64,000 bases of DNA, from the NCBI RefSeq assembly GCF_000327385.1, contig NW_008710892.1:134787-198786 (forward strand), written 5' to 3'. Positions within the stretch are counted from its first letter, which is position 1. Each line of letters starts with the position of its first letter. Position numbers and translations under genes: made by a program. The stretch is from Lottia gigantea (Eukaryota > Mollusca > Gastropoda > Lottiidae). The notes beneath the pieces were generated by a model. The model did not search any database and was not told the origin of the DNA. It saw only the letters and a list, made by a program, of their open reading frames with translations. Below are positions 1-11,804 of this stretch, piece by piece.

Positions 1-102
1 TAGAAAATCTTCAAGAGGTAATCAGATGGAAAAAAACTTAATTAGTAATTAATGATGAAGATAATTTAACCATGGCCAGATTACAAACAGGGATGGTGAT
101 CT

Positions 103-247
103 GACTGTATTTACCAGTCATCTCTGACTAGAGCTCTAGACTGTTGATTTGACTGTATTTACCAGTCATCTCTGACTAGAGCTCTAGACTGTTGATTTGG
201 CTGTATCTACCAGTCATGTTCGACTAGAGTAGACTGTTGATTTGCCT
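103..247. repeat. 48-bp minisatellite, three units
   Basis: Three consecutive units of about 48 bp share GACTGTATTTACCAGTCAT and a GACTAGAG...CTAGACTGTTGATTT half. The first two are almost identical and the third is diverged and shorter. A single related unit recurs at about 36838-36885 inside TENT4 intron 1, so the unit is dispersed as well as tandem. Confidence 0.8.
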
Positions 248-959
248 GCATTTACTTGTCTGTCTATTTGGTATTTGGGTCAACAACTTGGTTGCCTTTT
301 GGAGAGTCCTCTAGGTTATAATAATATTAGTTTGATGTGCCAGGTATTAATGTTTCTAGTTTAGTTTTAACTGATAAGACAAATATATTTTTTTGATGTT
401 ACATGTTTTATTTTAGATAGAACATTACGTAAGGTATTACCATTAGTCTGTTCTATTCCTAACGTAGAATTGTCAAACTTCACTCTTATTAATGTGAAAT
501 GACAGACAACATTCTCATTAATCCAAACCCAGAACCTGAATTAGACATCTTTCTTTCTGTTCCATGTTCTATTTATATTAATATTATATATCTTAATGGT
601 GAATTCAAATATCAATTGTGCCTGGCATTAGATTGTGAATTTTAATTGATATTTACGACTGTATTTCTTCATGATATTTAACTCTAACTCTTTAAATAGC
701 ATCCATTTGGACTGATAATGTTGTGGTTTGGTTTGTCAACTCGGCATCCCTTTCACATGGTTAATAATGTTATGTATGCATGGGTTTACTAACTTGACAA
801 CCTTTCTGGAGAGTCCACAAAAAACCACAAAACACAATTTAAAACAGAATCTTGTCAGATCATAGATGAAAAGAGTTGTTCCTAGCAGAAAATAACATCC
901 AGTTCTGCAATCTGAATCAGATTGGATAGAATTTGAATCAGAAGAAGTTTTAAAATCGT

Positions 960-1205
960 GGATTAATGAAATGAAATAGAGTTTTATATCCTACTGTTCT
1001 GCACCTAATTGTACTAATGAAATGAAATAGAGTTTTATATCCTACTGTTCTGCACCTAATTGTACTAATGAAATGAAATAGAGTTTTATATCCTACTGTT
1101 CTGCACCTAATTGTACTAATGAAATGAAATGAAATGAAATGAAATGAAATGAAATGAAATGAAATGAAATGAAATGAAATGAAATGAAATGAAATGAAAT
1201 GGAGT
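960..1205 (-). repeat. Triplicated 51-bp unit plus (GAAAT)n microsatellite
   Basis: Three near-identical 51-bp units (about 966, 1017 and 1068) run directly into an uninterrupted GAAAT pentanucleotide run from about 1117 to 1203. Read on the minus strand, the unit matches the 3' end of a dispersed family seen at 26700-26820, 29580-29725 and 50765-50885: AATTAGGTGCAGAACAG, then AAAACTC(C/T)ATTTCATTTC. I infer that this is a minus-strand SINE-like copy whose tail expanded and whose 3' end triplicated. Confidence 0.7.
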
Positions 1206-2724
1206 TCTATGAGCTAATGAAGACAGTCAAACATAGAATGATTCCTAAGATTTCTCTCTTTAACTACAGGATAAAATAAATCATGGTGGAATGTTGCAGC
1301 TTATCAAAAAAACTAAATATCAGGAAGAAAAGTTAATTTAGTACTTGTTATGCTCTGTGAATAAGAAAATTGGATTACGACTTAGAAAACTACACGAACC
1401 ACCGACTTCCTGTACTGGTATTTTATATTCTTTATCGAGATGTCAACTGCCAATTGCTCTTTCTATTAAATCGTAAAAAACGGATTGAGTTTTGAGAAAA
1501 GATCACGTCTAAATTTCGTTGATTTATTGAATGATGATAAAAAATGAAGTTGAGGCTCACGTTTGATTAAACACAACATCGTAGTTCTCATTCAGAGTTA
1601 TTTTATACCAGGTTTTTTTCTGTATTTCTTCTCATTTCATACAATGTTTCATCAATTTTGTTTTCACAAGACTGAATTGGCTTCAATACCAAGATTGTAA
1701 TTTCTCTTCGCAGCGAAGTACCCTTTCAATTTAATCTTTATAACTCAAATTGATAAAAGAAGTATGTTCTCCTCTTGTGACCTTGGCCAGTGCTTCTCTA
1801 GGACAGTATCTTCTATAACACCCAACACCAAGATTTCAAAATAGCTATCACAGGCTGGAATAGAGGAAGATGTTCAGTCAAATGCTTATGTTCCTACCAA
1901 ATTTAACATCTGAACTTTATGGAACCTCTGAAAGATTGGCCGACATATTTCTCAACCTGAGCGTAGGTGAAGACAATAAAGAAGAGAAATGCTGATTCAG
2001 TTCTATTATTATCAGGATGCTCGTTAATTATTGATGTTACCTAATTAGTCGTGGGTTTAATTAATGATCTAATTATTGTTAATTGGATTGAAATAAAAGG
2101 TTAGCGGTAGGGGAAAGAGATGAGTTGAAACTGGGTAGACTCTTGTAAGCATGAACTGAGGGGAGACGCTTGGGCGCGGATAAGGGTTCTGCTGCAATCT
2201 TTCAACCTGTAGATTGAGAAATATTTGTCATTAAAGACCTGTATTCTGATAGAATTCTAACAAAGATGTACTGGAAGCTGAAGTTTTGTGACAAAATCTC
2301 ATTAAGTTGACAGTCATTCATTATAAGAAAATTGATTGAGGACCATCTTTCCTAGTCTTTTAAATTTCAATATAAAGTGAGAGACAGTTCAATAAATTGA
2401 GACAGTTCAGTCAGAGAGAAGAAGTTGGTTTGATTTGATTTCACATGCAAATGACGCCATGATCAAGGCAATGTGATTAACTATACCGCAGAAAAATCTG
2501 AACGAGACAGGAAATGAGTGGAGAACTCGGAGATGATTATAGTATCGGTGCTAATTAACTTACTGGTCCCTGATTGGTTGTTATATTAGTTACGATTGGT
2601 TGGCGTTGTTCGGGTAACCTAATATTGGTTTCGATCTTGATTCACTGAATGTCGTCAAGATTTTCGATCAGTTTGAGAACAAACCAATGTTTATGTTTTT
2701 CCTAATTACACCTTAATATTTTAT

Positions 2725-2870
2725 TTTACGATGCAAACGGCCAAACAACCCTAAATCCAAACAACATATTGGCAAAACATTGGTAGCAGCTGAGGAACTT
2801 TTCACATGAGGAAATATATCAATCATAAATGAGTAATATTTTGTGAAAATGAGTATTATTGCAGAACCAT
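2725..2870 (-). repeat. Dispersed repeat, family D (three copies in window)
   Basis: The block around CTTTTCACATGAGGAA and GGTAGCAGCTGAGG recurs at about 26000-26090 (same orientation) and 42010-42120 (opposite orientation). On the minus strand the 2725 and 42010 copies also share the stretch reading CCTCATGTGAAAAGTTC and the CAATATGTTGTTTGGATTT end. No terminal repeats or coding capacity were recognised. Confidence 0.6.
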
Positions 2871-4700
2871 GACAATGTCCCATTCTTGCAAAATACACCT
2901 GCTGTCTTTTACTTACTTGACCAAGAGTCTTCATAGCTACTAATGTTTGTTTGGTATATTTATCAAATACTGGTACTTTCTCTATGTTTGTACAGCTTTA
3001 TCTGATAATATTGTTATTTATTTTCCATGTTGAATCAAAATAAAATGGGGATTGAGGTTGAAGAATGAGTGAGAACTATCCACTCACTAAGTTTCCTAGG
3101 TGTATTTTAATAATAATGTTATTTAATCTCTCCTGCTAGTTTTTATCTTCTGTTTTATTCATCAGGGACGGAATTTTATCATGAAAAGAGACATCACTTA
3201 AATTGATTACGTTGAGTCTTAAAATAGAGGATACTTCACGTTAAGCTACACGTTAAACTACACGACTCGGTGTTTTTTAACCACGCTTTTAACGTTATTA
3301 ATGATAACAGCCCACGTATGATTACTCGGTTTAAAACACACGTCATTTGGTTAATTTTTGTAAGTGATTTGACTTTGTGATTGATATCATGTACTTAATG
3401 AACTATACTCTTGATAATTTTAAACGATCTATCAGTTTTGATTCAGAACGGAAAAGATGAAAACTGACATCTAAATCATCGTTCAATAAAATTAATCTTT
3501 CAGCTGTTCAGTTTGGATTCGGAAAGGGGAGGACAAAATTGAGACAGGATCATAATTTATAGACAAACAAGATTGCCACAGCAGTAAGTTTTCTCAGTTA
3601 TACGATTATCGGAAACAGAAGGCCTAATCTCCAAGCAAACTGAATTTCACATTAAGAAAGAAAAGAAAAGGAACAATCCGAGATTTTCCTATTAAAAAAA
3701 AAAGCAGTAATGCAACATTGAAACTGTTCACACTTAAAAACTTTAAGGAGATTTGGAAATCAAAGCTTTTCAATAACTCATATTCAAGTTAAAATAAAAA
3801 AGAGAAAACTGAGGTTAACTTTCAAATTCTTGAAAATTGTAAGGAAACAGAAAGCAGCGTTTTAACATTTTCACAACATTCAGAAAAACATGGCTAATAT
3901 TTCATCTAACTGACCTTCTCATTGGAGAGAAAGAAAGAAAACAACTGTTACTACTACAGGAATGTTTCTCAACTGATGGAAACATAAAACTAGAGCATTC
4001 ACCATTTCAGCAACTTCACCGACTTTCCAATTAAAGATAAAAATCAAACTGCCTCCATTTTTTTAAAGGCTCATCAGACTTAAATATCCTGATATTGATT
4101 GTTCTACCAAAAAAATTGTTCTACATTTGATGTCTAATCATTGATTTAAAAATGACGTAAAAAGCATCTTTTATTAATCTGGGATTTATTTTCTTTGATT
4201 GTGAGTTGAGACAAATTTATTTCCTCTAAACTGAAGATTATAAAAACGTGAATAATTTCCTCCGTCGACGAATTTCTCTGCTTTATATCTCTTCAAGTCA
4301 ATAATTAAAACTTTTCTACACCGTGAAATGTTCCTTTTTATTGCAAAAGGCACACATTTCAGACTTGAAATTTTAAATCGTGCAAATCAATACTATATCA
4401 ATGTTCCTGATATACATAAAAAGTTTCGAAAACCTCTTTACAATCATAAGTCTGTGGTGGGATATAGAAATTTCTTAGACCAATTCTCAACTTCGGGAAC
4501 TTCTTAAATATCATGTTCTATAAACTTTATTTTTGCAAATCTTGATGCAAAGACATAGGTCTATATGCAAAATATTTTCATGTATTTTGGTGGTTGGGAA
4601 TTGAGGTATCTCATGCAAGAAACATCTACTCCTTGATCAATTTAAAATCATGTATGATTGTCGTCTGCTGGGTGATTAGGTGCCATGTGTTCAACTTCTC

Positions 4701-5221
4701 GCATGAAACAGCCAGGGATTCCAAAAATCAGCATGAAACAGTCAGGGATTCCAAAAATCATCATGAAACAGTCAGGGATTCCAAAAATCATCATGAAACA
4801 GTCAGGGATTCCAAAAATCAGCATGAAACAGTCAGGGATTCCAAAAATCATCATGAAACAGTCAGGGATTCCAAAAATCATCATGAAACAGTCAGGGATT
4901 CCAAAAATCAGCATGAAACAGTCAGGGATTCCATGAAACAGTCAGTGGTTCAAAAAATCAGCATAAAACAGCCATGGATTCCAAAAATCAGCATGAAACA
5001 GTCAGGAATTCCAAAAATCAGCATGAAACAGTCAGGGATTCCAAAAATCATCATGAAACAGTCAGGGATTCCAAAAATCAGCATGAAATAGTCAGGGATT
5101 CCATGAAACAGTCAGTGGTTCAAAAAATCAGCATGAAACAGCCATGGATTCCAAAAATCAGCATGAAACAGTCAGGAATTCCATGAAACAGTCAGTGATT
5201 CTGTGAAACAGTCAGTGATTC
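4701..5221. repeat. 30-bp minisatellite, about 17 units
   Basis: Head-to-tail copies of a 30-bp unit (ATGAAACAGTCAGGGATTCC followed by AAAAATCAKC) fill the interval. A few half-length 15-bp units near 4930, 5100 and 5185 break the regular spacing. Because 30 is a multiple of three, several frames stay open on both strands, but the resulting peptides are pure repeat and have no start context or splice structure suggesting a gene. Confidence 0.9.
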
Positions 5222-6564
5222 CCGCCCAGTGTTGGCTTTCAACTGCTATCACCATGTTGTATAAACTAGTTTGGTTGTTATTTGAATTAGATTTTCTGTA
5301 GACAGCATTGAATTCCTCACTAACCTTATACAAATACTGTTAGACTCAAATCAAATTACATTCCACTATTTTTTTACACGGTAAGCTTTAATTTTCTTTA
5401 CCCTGTCTCAATAGGACCAGAACAACGAGCTACAAATTAGATTAAATGTTTCCAAAGATTTGAAGAATTCAAAACATCATATACAATTCAATATAGGAGT
5501 ACAATTTATCACTTATTATTCAGACGATTCCTGTCGAAAAAAGGAGATGAAATTAAATTTGATATAATTAACTAGCTTCTTTACAAAATATAGACAGATG
5601 TAAAACACTCACACGTTAAAGATTCTCAACAATTATAAATCTAATTTAAAATCTAATCTGGTGATTGGTTGAAATGAACAGTACACAAATAACACAATGT
5701 TGAAATAAATATTTGTAGATTACAATGGAAACCGATAAAAAGATATAAAACAACAAAATTTCTTACAGTTTTAATTAAATTTCTATCCTATAACAGAAAA
5801 CACAAGGGAATATATTATGGTATAACACACTTATTCAATAACAAAATACATGTGGTCATGAGATGAAATGAAGAAAGAGGGAGTAGACATAGGAATACAT
5901 AGCAATTTATATTTATATAAAGCTAATTTTAATATCAGTTGAAAAGTTATCTTCACTTACCTTATTAGATGAAAGTTACAAGAATTGATTCCTGACAGTT
6001 CAGGTAATTCATTCCCAAAAGTTCTGGAAGAACTAAAAGTTGCCAGTGCCTAAGTTCTGAACTTTTTAATATTAAACTTTTTGAATTTCCAAAACAATCC
6101 AAAACCATTTGACTAAACTTCCAAACTTGTATTTTTTTCAATGTAGCAAGCTTCTCAGTACCTAATCCAAAGTTGTGGCAAGTTTTCCAACATTGGTGAC
6201 AATCCAATCTCTATGATGTATTTAATACAATGAGCAAAAACTGTTTTAGAAAACATTCACAGTTCTAATATAAAAGTTTATAGTAACTTTCTGAATAGAC
6301 TATTTTAGTAGATATAAATACAGTGTTTACGATATTGTTAGTGGTTCTAAATTAACTATTTTTATAGAAACATTAAGATATCTGAATAAAGCATTTACGA
6401 TATCAGTGGTTCTGAATAAAAAGTTTACGATATCAGTGGTCTATCTAAATGACTAGAGTAGACAATGATGTTACAATGTATGTGATACAAAGTATCAATA
6501 TGGTATAAACCAACCAATAGAATCACTGGTTACAGTCTTATTGATCTGTTAGCTTGTACGGCCT

Positions 6565-6738
6565 TCGTTAACTTTCACAGAGTTCTTACATTGCCTGCAA
6601 CAAATATCAGAGTTCTTTTACTAGCAGAGTTCTTTTAATACAAGCAGTCCCAAAGTTAAAACATTGCCAGCAAAAAATATCAGAGTTCTTTTACTACAAA
6701 CAGTCCCAAAGTTCCAACATTACCAGCAACAACTGCCA
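6565..6738. repeat. Imperfect tandem repeat, about 70-75 bp
   Basis: Two to three diverged units share CAGAGTTCTTTTACTA, CAGTCCCAAAGTT and ACATTGCCAGCAA. A shorter unrelated duplication containing TTACGATATCAGTGGT lies just upstream at about 6325-6440. Confidence 0.65.
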
Positions 6739-7799
6739 TGAAAGTATTCACATTGCCTCTTGCGTTCAGTGAGAAAACTTTAACAATGTCGGTGGTCAGG
6801 AAGTTTTTGAAAGCAAGGCAATCAATTCAAATTCAAAAAAACACCTGAAAGCAATATAGGGGAGGGGAGGGGGGAGCTCTGAGCCACATCCTAATTTTTT
6901 TGTGTCCCATAGAGATTAACTTTTATTTTCGATGAGAATATTTTTATGATAATTTAGGGCTTGTATGCTATTGCACCTAATCCTCTTTAAGATGACAAAC
7001 AAACATGCTAGACTGCTCCCTAAGAAAGGCAGGAAATCGCTGTGTAAGGAAATACTAAAGAATTCTACAAACGTTCAAGTCAGGACCTTTCGCTATTTGA
7101 AAGAAATGACCTTTCTTTGTCGTGTTGGAACAATAAATATTATGAAGGAGGGTGATGGGAAGGTTAGACGATAATTTACTCTGACGTGATCAAACTCAAC
7201 TAAACACTAATTATTTAGACTCAATTATCAAGTCATTCAGGCTGTATTGAATTGAGGAAGTCTTGATTAACCAGTTTTCTATTTGAGTTTTACAATTGTG
7301 GTCTAAATTGTTTTGTCTCAATCAACAAGACTTGATTTTTGTCTGTGGATTTATTGTGGTTTTAATTGAGAGTAAACCTAATTTGAGGCAGTGTTTGCTT
7401 AGAGTGTGCTATGTTAGGGTGTTGATTCGAGTGTTGAATATGTGTAAGTAGTCGTCAGAAATACTTGAAATGTATGAAAAACGCATAATTCCTTCAAAAA
7501 TATCTTAAACTACGAATTTCTTTTCTTATTTCTATAGATGTTTTTTCTATTATGGCAGTGTCTCAAGAAGAGACGACTCGTCTTTTTAACTTTCAAATAC
7601 AGATAATTCTGGTGCAATTGCTAATCGAACTGTGGACTCTGAAAACAAGCAAACCCTGAAATAAGACTTGTGTAGTCTCAGATGCCAAGTCCTACAGTGG
7701 AATCAAATGTTTAAGAAGATTTTACGTCAGAAAAATACATATTCTTGTCTTGAAGCGAGAGATCCAATCAAACAAAATTTTGATTCGCCGCAGGCTTCA

Positions 7800-8015
7800 A
7801 TGTCCATTCAAGTTCTTCATTTAACACTTATGTTAATAGCCAATTATCTTCCACGGCTAGTAGTCTTAATTGTCCAGTCAAGATATCCATTTAACACAGG
7901 TTAATAGTCAATTAATTCCATTGTGGCCAGCAGTCTTGCTTGTCCAGTTGAGGAACTCTATTTGTCACATCAGGTGGCATGTTAATAGAAAATTATTTCT
8001 TATAGTTGTCAAGTG
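7800..8015. repeat. Imperfect tandem repeat, about 85-90 bp
   Basis: Three diverged units share TTGTCCAGT, a CATTTAACAC-type stretch, GTTAATAGTCAATTA and GGCCAGCAGTCTT. The open frame across part of it (7668-7904) is a by-product of the repeat and shows no recognisable protein. Confidence 0.6.
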
Positions 8016-8384
8016 ATATCAGCGGTAACTATGTTTGATATGGAGGCTTTCACACTTTTATTTTCTATTATCAGACGTAGTCTGCTATTTGACACCTTAG
8101 TCACCATTATCAAGTCATAATAACGTACAGGAACAGAGGTGCTAGGTGTGAAAGCTTTTTCAGCATTAGTAGCCTTCGTATCACTGTTGAATTATCGCTA
8201 AAAATGTTCACAAAGAAAATAATGATAGTCATTGTCCTTGAGAGTTCTCTTTATCAAGTTTGAAGGAATGGGTAGACTTTTTCATCCAGTGTACTCCTAA
8301 TGAATGTGCCGAACACCTGATACCAAACTTTGACTGGGATTGTCAACATACTTTATGATCTTAATTTTTGCATTATTGTTTGTC

Positions 8385-8735
8385 AACTCTGCATTCCTTT
8401 CAGAGAGTCCACATAGCTAATAATGTTTATTTGGTATTTAGGTTTGTAAACTCAGCATCCCTTTCAGAGAGTCCACATAGCTAATAATGTTTATTTGGTA
8501 TTTAGGTTTGTCAACTCTACATTCCTTTCAGAGAGTTCACATAGCTTATGTTTATTTGGTATTTAGGTTTATCACCTCAGCATCCCTTTCAGAGAGTTCA
8601 CATAGCTTATGTTTATTTGGTATTTAGGTTTGTCACCTCAGCATCCCTTTCAGAGAGTCCACATAGCTAATAATGTTTATTTGGTATTTAGGTTTGTCAA
8701 CTCAGCATCCCTTTCAGAGAGTCCACACAGAAATT
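8385..8735. repeat. About 60-64-bp minisatellite, six units
   Basis: Each unit contains CATCCCTTTCAGAGAGTCC, ACATAGCT(AATA)ATGTTTATTTGG and TATTTAGGTTTGTCAACTC. Units with and without the AATA step alternate. Single related pieces occur at about 260-310, 740-830 and 23520-23570, so the unit comes from a dispersed repeat. Confidence 0.85.
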
Positions 8736-9099
8736 GTTTGATTATATCTATTAGATATTCATCACTAATGTAATATGATATTGTTTTGGGCCGTAAACTG
8801 TATAATATATCACTATAATGATAATCTGAAACTAGACGATGTTATTATCAACCTCCATAATAAATAGCCAAATATTGGACCTTGTTAATATTGTAAATAT
8901 ACCGAACCCTGGTTATTATCTAGTCCTCGTTAATATTGAACACAACAGGAAATTGGTTTGTCAACTCGCTATGACAACACATCTGATTTCATCCCAGACG
9001 TCTCTCTTGTTTACAGTTACAGACCAATCTTGTTAGTTTTATAAATTAGATTTTAGATTAATCTGCCATAACAATCATTTTCATTTACAAAACTAGTTT

Positions 9100-9305
9100 T
9101 CCTGATGGAGGTTTTATAACTGAAACATATTGACAGCAGTATGAGACAAGCTTTTATATCTTGTAGCTTGTGTAGATCCTGATGACGATTATTATCTGAA
9201 ACATGTGACAGTAGTGTCAGACAAGCTTTTCTTAAAAATCTTGTAGCTTTTGTAGGTCCTGATGAGGATTTTATTTCTGAAACATGTTTGACAGCTGTAT
9301 AAGAT
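9100..9305 (+). repeat. Three-unit tandem repeat (about 80 bp) with hammerhead-like cores
   Basis: Three units each carry CCTGATG-N-GAAACAT followed by a GACAG or GTCAG stretch. Core boxes are at about 9102/9122, 9179-9185/9198-9202 and 9259-9265/9279-9283. Units two and three have the exact hammerhead boxes CTGATGA and GAAAC, and GTC lies just before CTGATGA in unit three. Unit three has a 3-bp candidate helix II (GGA/TCT). The cleavage triplet is imperfect in every unit, so I infer decay from a hammerhead-bearing ancestor rather than an active ribozyme. Confidence 0.35.
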
Positions 9306-9426
9306 GAGTCCATGATAATGTATTTGGTCTTGTTTTAGGGATATTTTTGAGTTGAGTTAATTGAAAAGTTTACAAACAGAAACACCTTAAAAGATGTTAT
9401 TGGAAGAAAAATTAATATGAAAATTT

Positions 9427-9514
9427 GGCCCTGTATTCTCAAAACGATCTTAGTACTAGGATGTCCTGTTTTTAGGACGTCCTAGCGTTAAGATCGTTTC
9501 GAGAATACCGGGTC
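9427..9514. mobile_element. Foldback (MITE-like) element, 88 bp
   Basis: The sequence is an imperfect palindrome with arms of about 41 bp and a loop of about 6 bases. It begins GGCCCTGTATTCTC and ends with the inverted form GAGAATACCGGGTC, with GATCTTAG...AGGATGTCCT inside the arm. A second copy lies at 36312-36423. It has no coding capacity, so it would depend on another element for movement. The transposon superfamily could not be assigned. Confidence 0.7.
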
Positions 9515-10719
9515 TGATCCAAAAAGGATTTGGCTGGCTTTTAGTTTGTAGCTCGATTGTGAAAAGAATTGTGTAGTCGTCCCAAATTAGGTAAATTATG
9601 TGAAAAACATGTCTCACTCCCATCACAACAGTCTTAAAGTTATCGGCAATCATACAAGTAGTCCTGATCATTTATTCTCTTCTATCTGACAGCTGGAGCT
9701 ATTAATTTTGATAAATTAACAAAGGCGTGAGACTCTCCACGAGTCGGTAAAGAACCCGTGCGAGTTGGACTACGACGGTTGACCAGTCATTTATCAAATC
9801 TTCACAATTACCAGATTGGACGCGAAGTGTGGACTGACTGGCACGAGTGAGAGGATGACCAACGTCCAGTAATTTATCAAATTAAGAGAAAAGTTATTGA
9901 TCTTCAATATTAATGCTTTAAGGAGACGTCAGAATTATAGATCTTTATTGGTTGTAAGATCCGACATTTCTAACAAACTTATTTGTCCGAGTCTTTCTGT
10001 GAGGTTAATGTCCATCTCTAGGTTTCTGTATCTTTTGATAAAAGGGTCAGATTGTTCGTATTTTATTGACCTAGTCTTTCTGTATTAAAGGGATATTGTT
10101 CTGTAGATATTGATTAAAAACTGATTGAATATGATTCTACTGTCTCTAATGTCAGATTGAAAATAAAAATGATGATATTGTCTATTGTAGTTTATTGAAA
10201 GCAACTGATAGTGGGAGTTTTCATTTTCAATTTTATAAAAAAAATGTCTAAAAGCAGAGTTCAAAATGAACAAAAACTATAAAATCTCATCATTTTTTGA
10301 AAGTTATCTAAGCAAATATAGTTCATTAAATGATGATTTCTGCCTCTTATGATATCAATGGAAAAACCAAAAATGTTATTGAATTTAATTCAACCAGTTG
10401 AAATTAGAAAACTCTATCCTTGAAGGTCAGAAATTTGTTGACTTTCCAGAATAAACATCTCCCGAAATGAACGACTTTTCTCAATAACTTTCTTCTTGAC
10501 CAATTCATTTCCTGACATAGAGGTCACCTTATTTTCTAAAGAAGACGTGAAAAAAGGTCAGAAAATCTGAAGAGGTCATTAGTAATATTGATTCTTATTG
10601 AATATTGGGACACGAAACTTGACAAACGATATTAATTTAGAAAGACTAGGTCAGCTGAAAGAAAAGAAAGAAGCCACCATTTTTACAAGGAATACAACTT
10701 TAATTCACAAGGAATCTTT

Positions 10720-10825
10720 CTACCAGCTGGTCCTTGGCCAAACCTCTTGGCATTGATTTTTCCCAGATTATCTGTACCCATGTACAGCTGGGTTGACTGG
10801 AATAATGAGGAAAGTTGACTTATTC
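10720..10825 (+). repeat. Dispersed repeat, family E (copy 1)
   Basis: This block resembles 55030-55120: CCTTGGCCAAACCT, TTGGCATTGAT, CCCAGATTATC, then an ACAGCTTGG-like stretch and AATGAGGGAAG. Only two copies were found in the window, and their ends are unclear. Confidence 0.5.
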
Positions 10826-11323
10826 ATGGTCAACAGACTGTCACACGACGAGCGAGATAAGAACCCTTGACTACCATTTGTTCAACATAGACAAGCAAAA
10901 TACGTTTAACCAACTAAATTACAGAAGTCCTTCAAGATAGTTAAAGAGTAGCCATGGAAATTTGTTTTCTCTTATTGCTTAAATAGGGTTCAAGTTTGAC
11001 CAGATATTTAGACCCCTTTAACACCAGGCCTCAACAAAGTTTTCATTCCAGGTAAAAACCAGTCAAAAAATGAAATGTGCTTGTTTACAAAATGGCGTAA
11101 TAAAATATTTTACTGACTAACTGCAGTGCTAGTGAAAGGTTTTCTTAATAAGAATGGTTTTCATCAAGATTGTTAATTTATCTTGTTTTTTGATATCATG
11201 GTGGGAGATCACTAGAATGAATTACTAATTAATTTCTTCACTCAAATCTGGAATTTATCAGGAAGTTTTCTGTTTTGATAACCTTAAATGTATTTAAAAG
11301 AGTAATTTTTTGATATTCTTTAA

Positions 11324-11804
11324 TACCCCTTTCGCACTACACAACTTGATTATTGAATTCGGTTATAACCAAATAGAAAAAATCTGATTCAGTTTGATTT
11401 GATTCGGTTCAGTTTGTTTTCGCACTGCCGAGAAAAGTTATCTGTTTTATTTTTAGTAACACGCCATGTCACAGATGAGGGAATACAACAACAATGTTCA
11501 TTATTATAAAATATTAACATAATGACCATCTTATTTTCTGTTTCATATATATTCATGTATTTTGTTAATCCCTTTCATGTGATTTTTATGTAATTCTCTA
11601 ACAAAGCGTCCCCGCCAACAGGAGACACCTTTTTGTGTTTATTCATGTGATATAATTATCCCACTAACTTCTTGTTCGGTTTCGCACTGCCACTATCTGG
11701 ACTGTATCCAGACAAAATCAACCTCCCGGGGGGTAGCTTTTTCAATCTAGATAACTCTTGTTTATAAGCGAATAAGTTTATTTGCCACTGCGAAAGGGGG
11801 GGTA
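11324..11804. mobile_element. Non-autonomous element with terminal inverted repeats, about 480 bp
   Basis: The left end reads TACCCCTTTCGCACT and the right end reads, inverted, TACCCCCCCTTTCGCAGT. The TTTCGCACTGCC motif recurs inside at about 11418 and 11680. The flanking TA on each side could be a target duplication. There is no open frame of note, so this looks like a MITE or a deletion derivative of a DNA transposon. The superfamily was not determined. Confidence 0.55.

Larger units (their letters stand above)
1..4700. other. gene-free stretch with repeats
   Basis: I see no coding exon with good splice sites and recognisable protein on either strand. The stretch is AT-rich and carries a 48-bp minisatellite, a 51-bp triplication ending in a GAAAT microsatellite, and copies of several repeat families that recur elsewhere in the window (near 1775-1815, 2725-2870 and 4385-4465). 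Confidence 0.6.

Noticed and set aside
2713-2934. 73-residue minus-strand frame
   Set aside because: Most of it is dispersed repeat family D, seen again at 26000 and 42010.
4701-5221. Regular 30-bp repeats resembling a CRISPR array
   Set aside because: The units are head to tail with no unique spacers, and the surrounding DNA is animal. It is a minisatellite.
5965-6207. 80-residue minus-strand frame followed by a good donor (AAG|GTAAGTG at about 5957-5962)
   Set aside because: The donor is attractive and the peptide is Leu-rich, but no family was recognised, no acceptor and partner exon were found, and the neighbourhood is repetitive.
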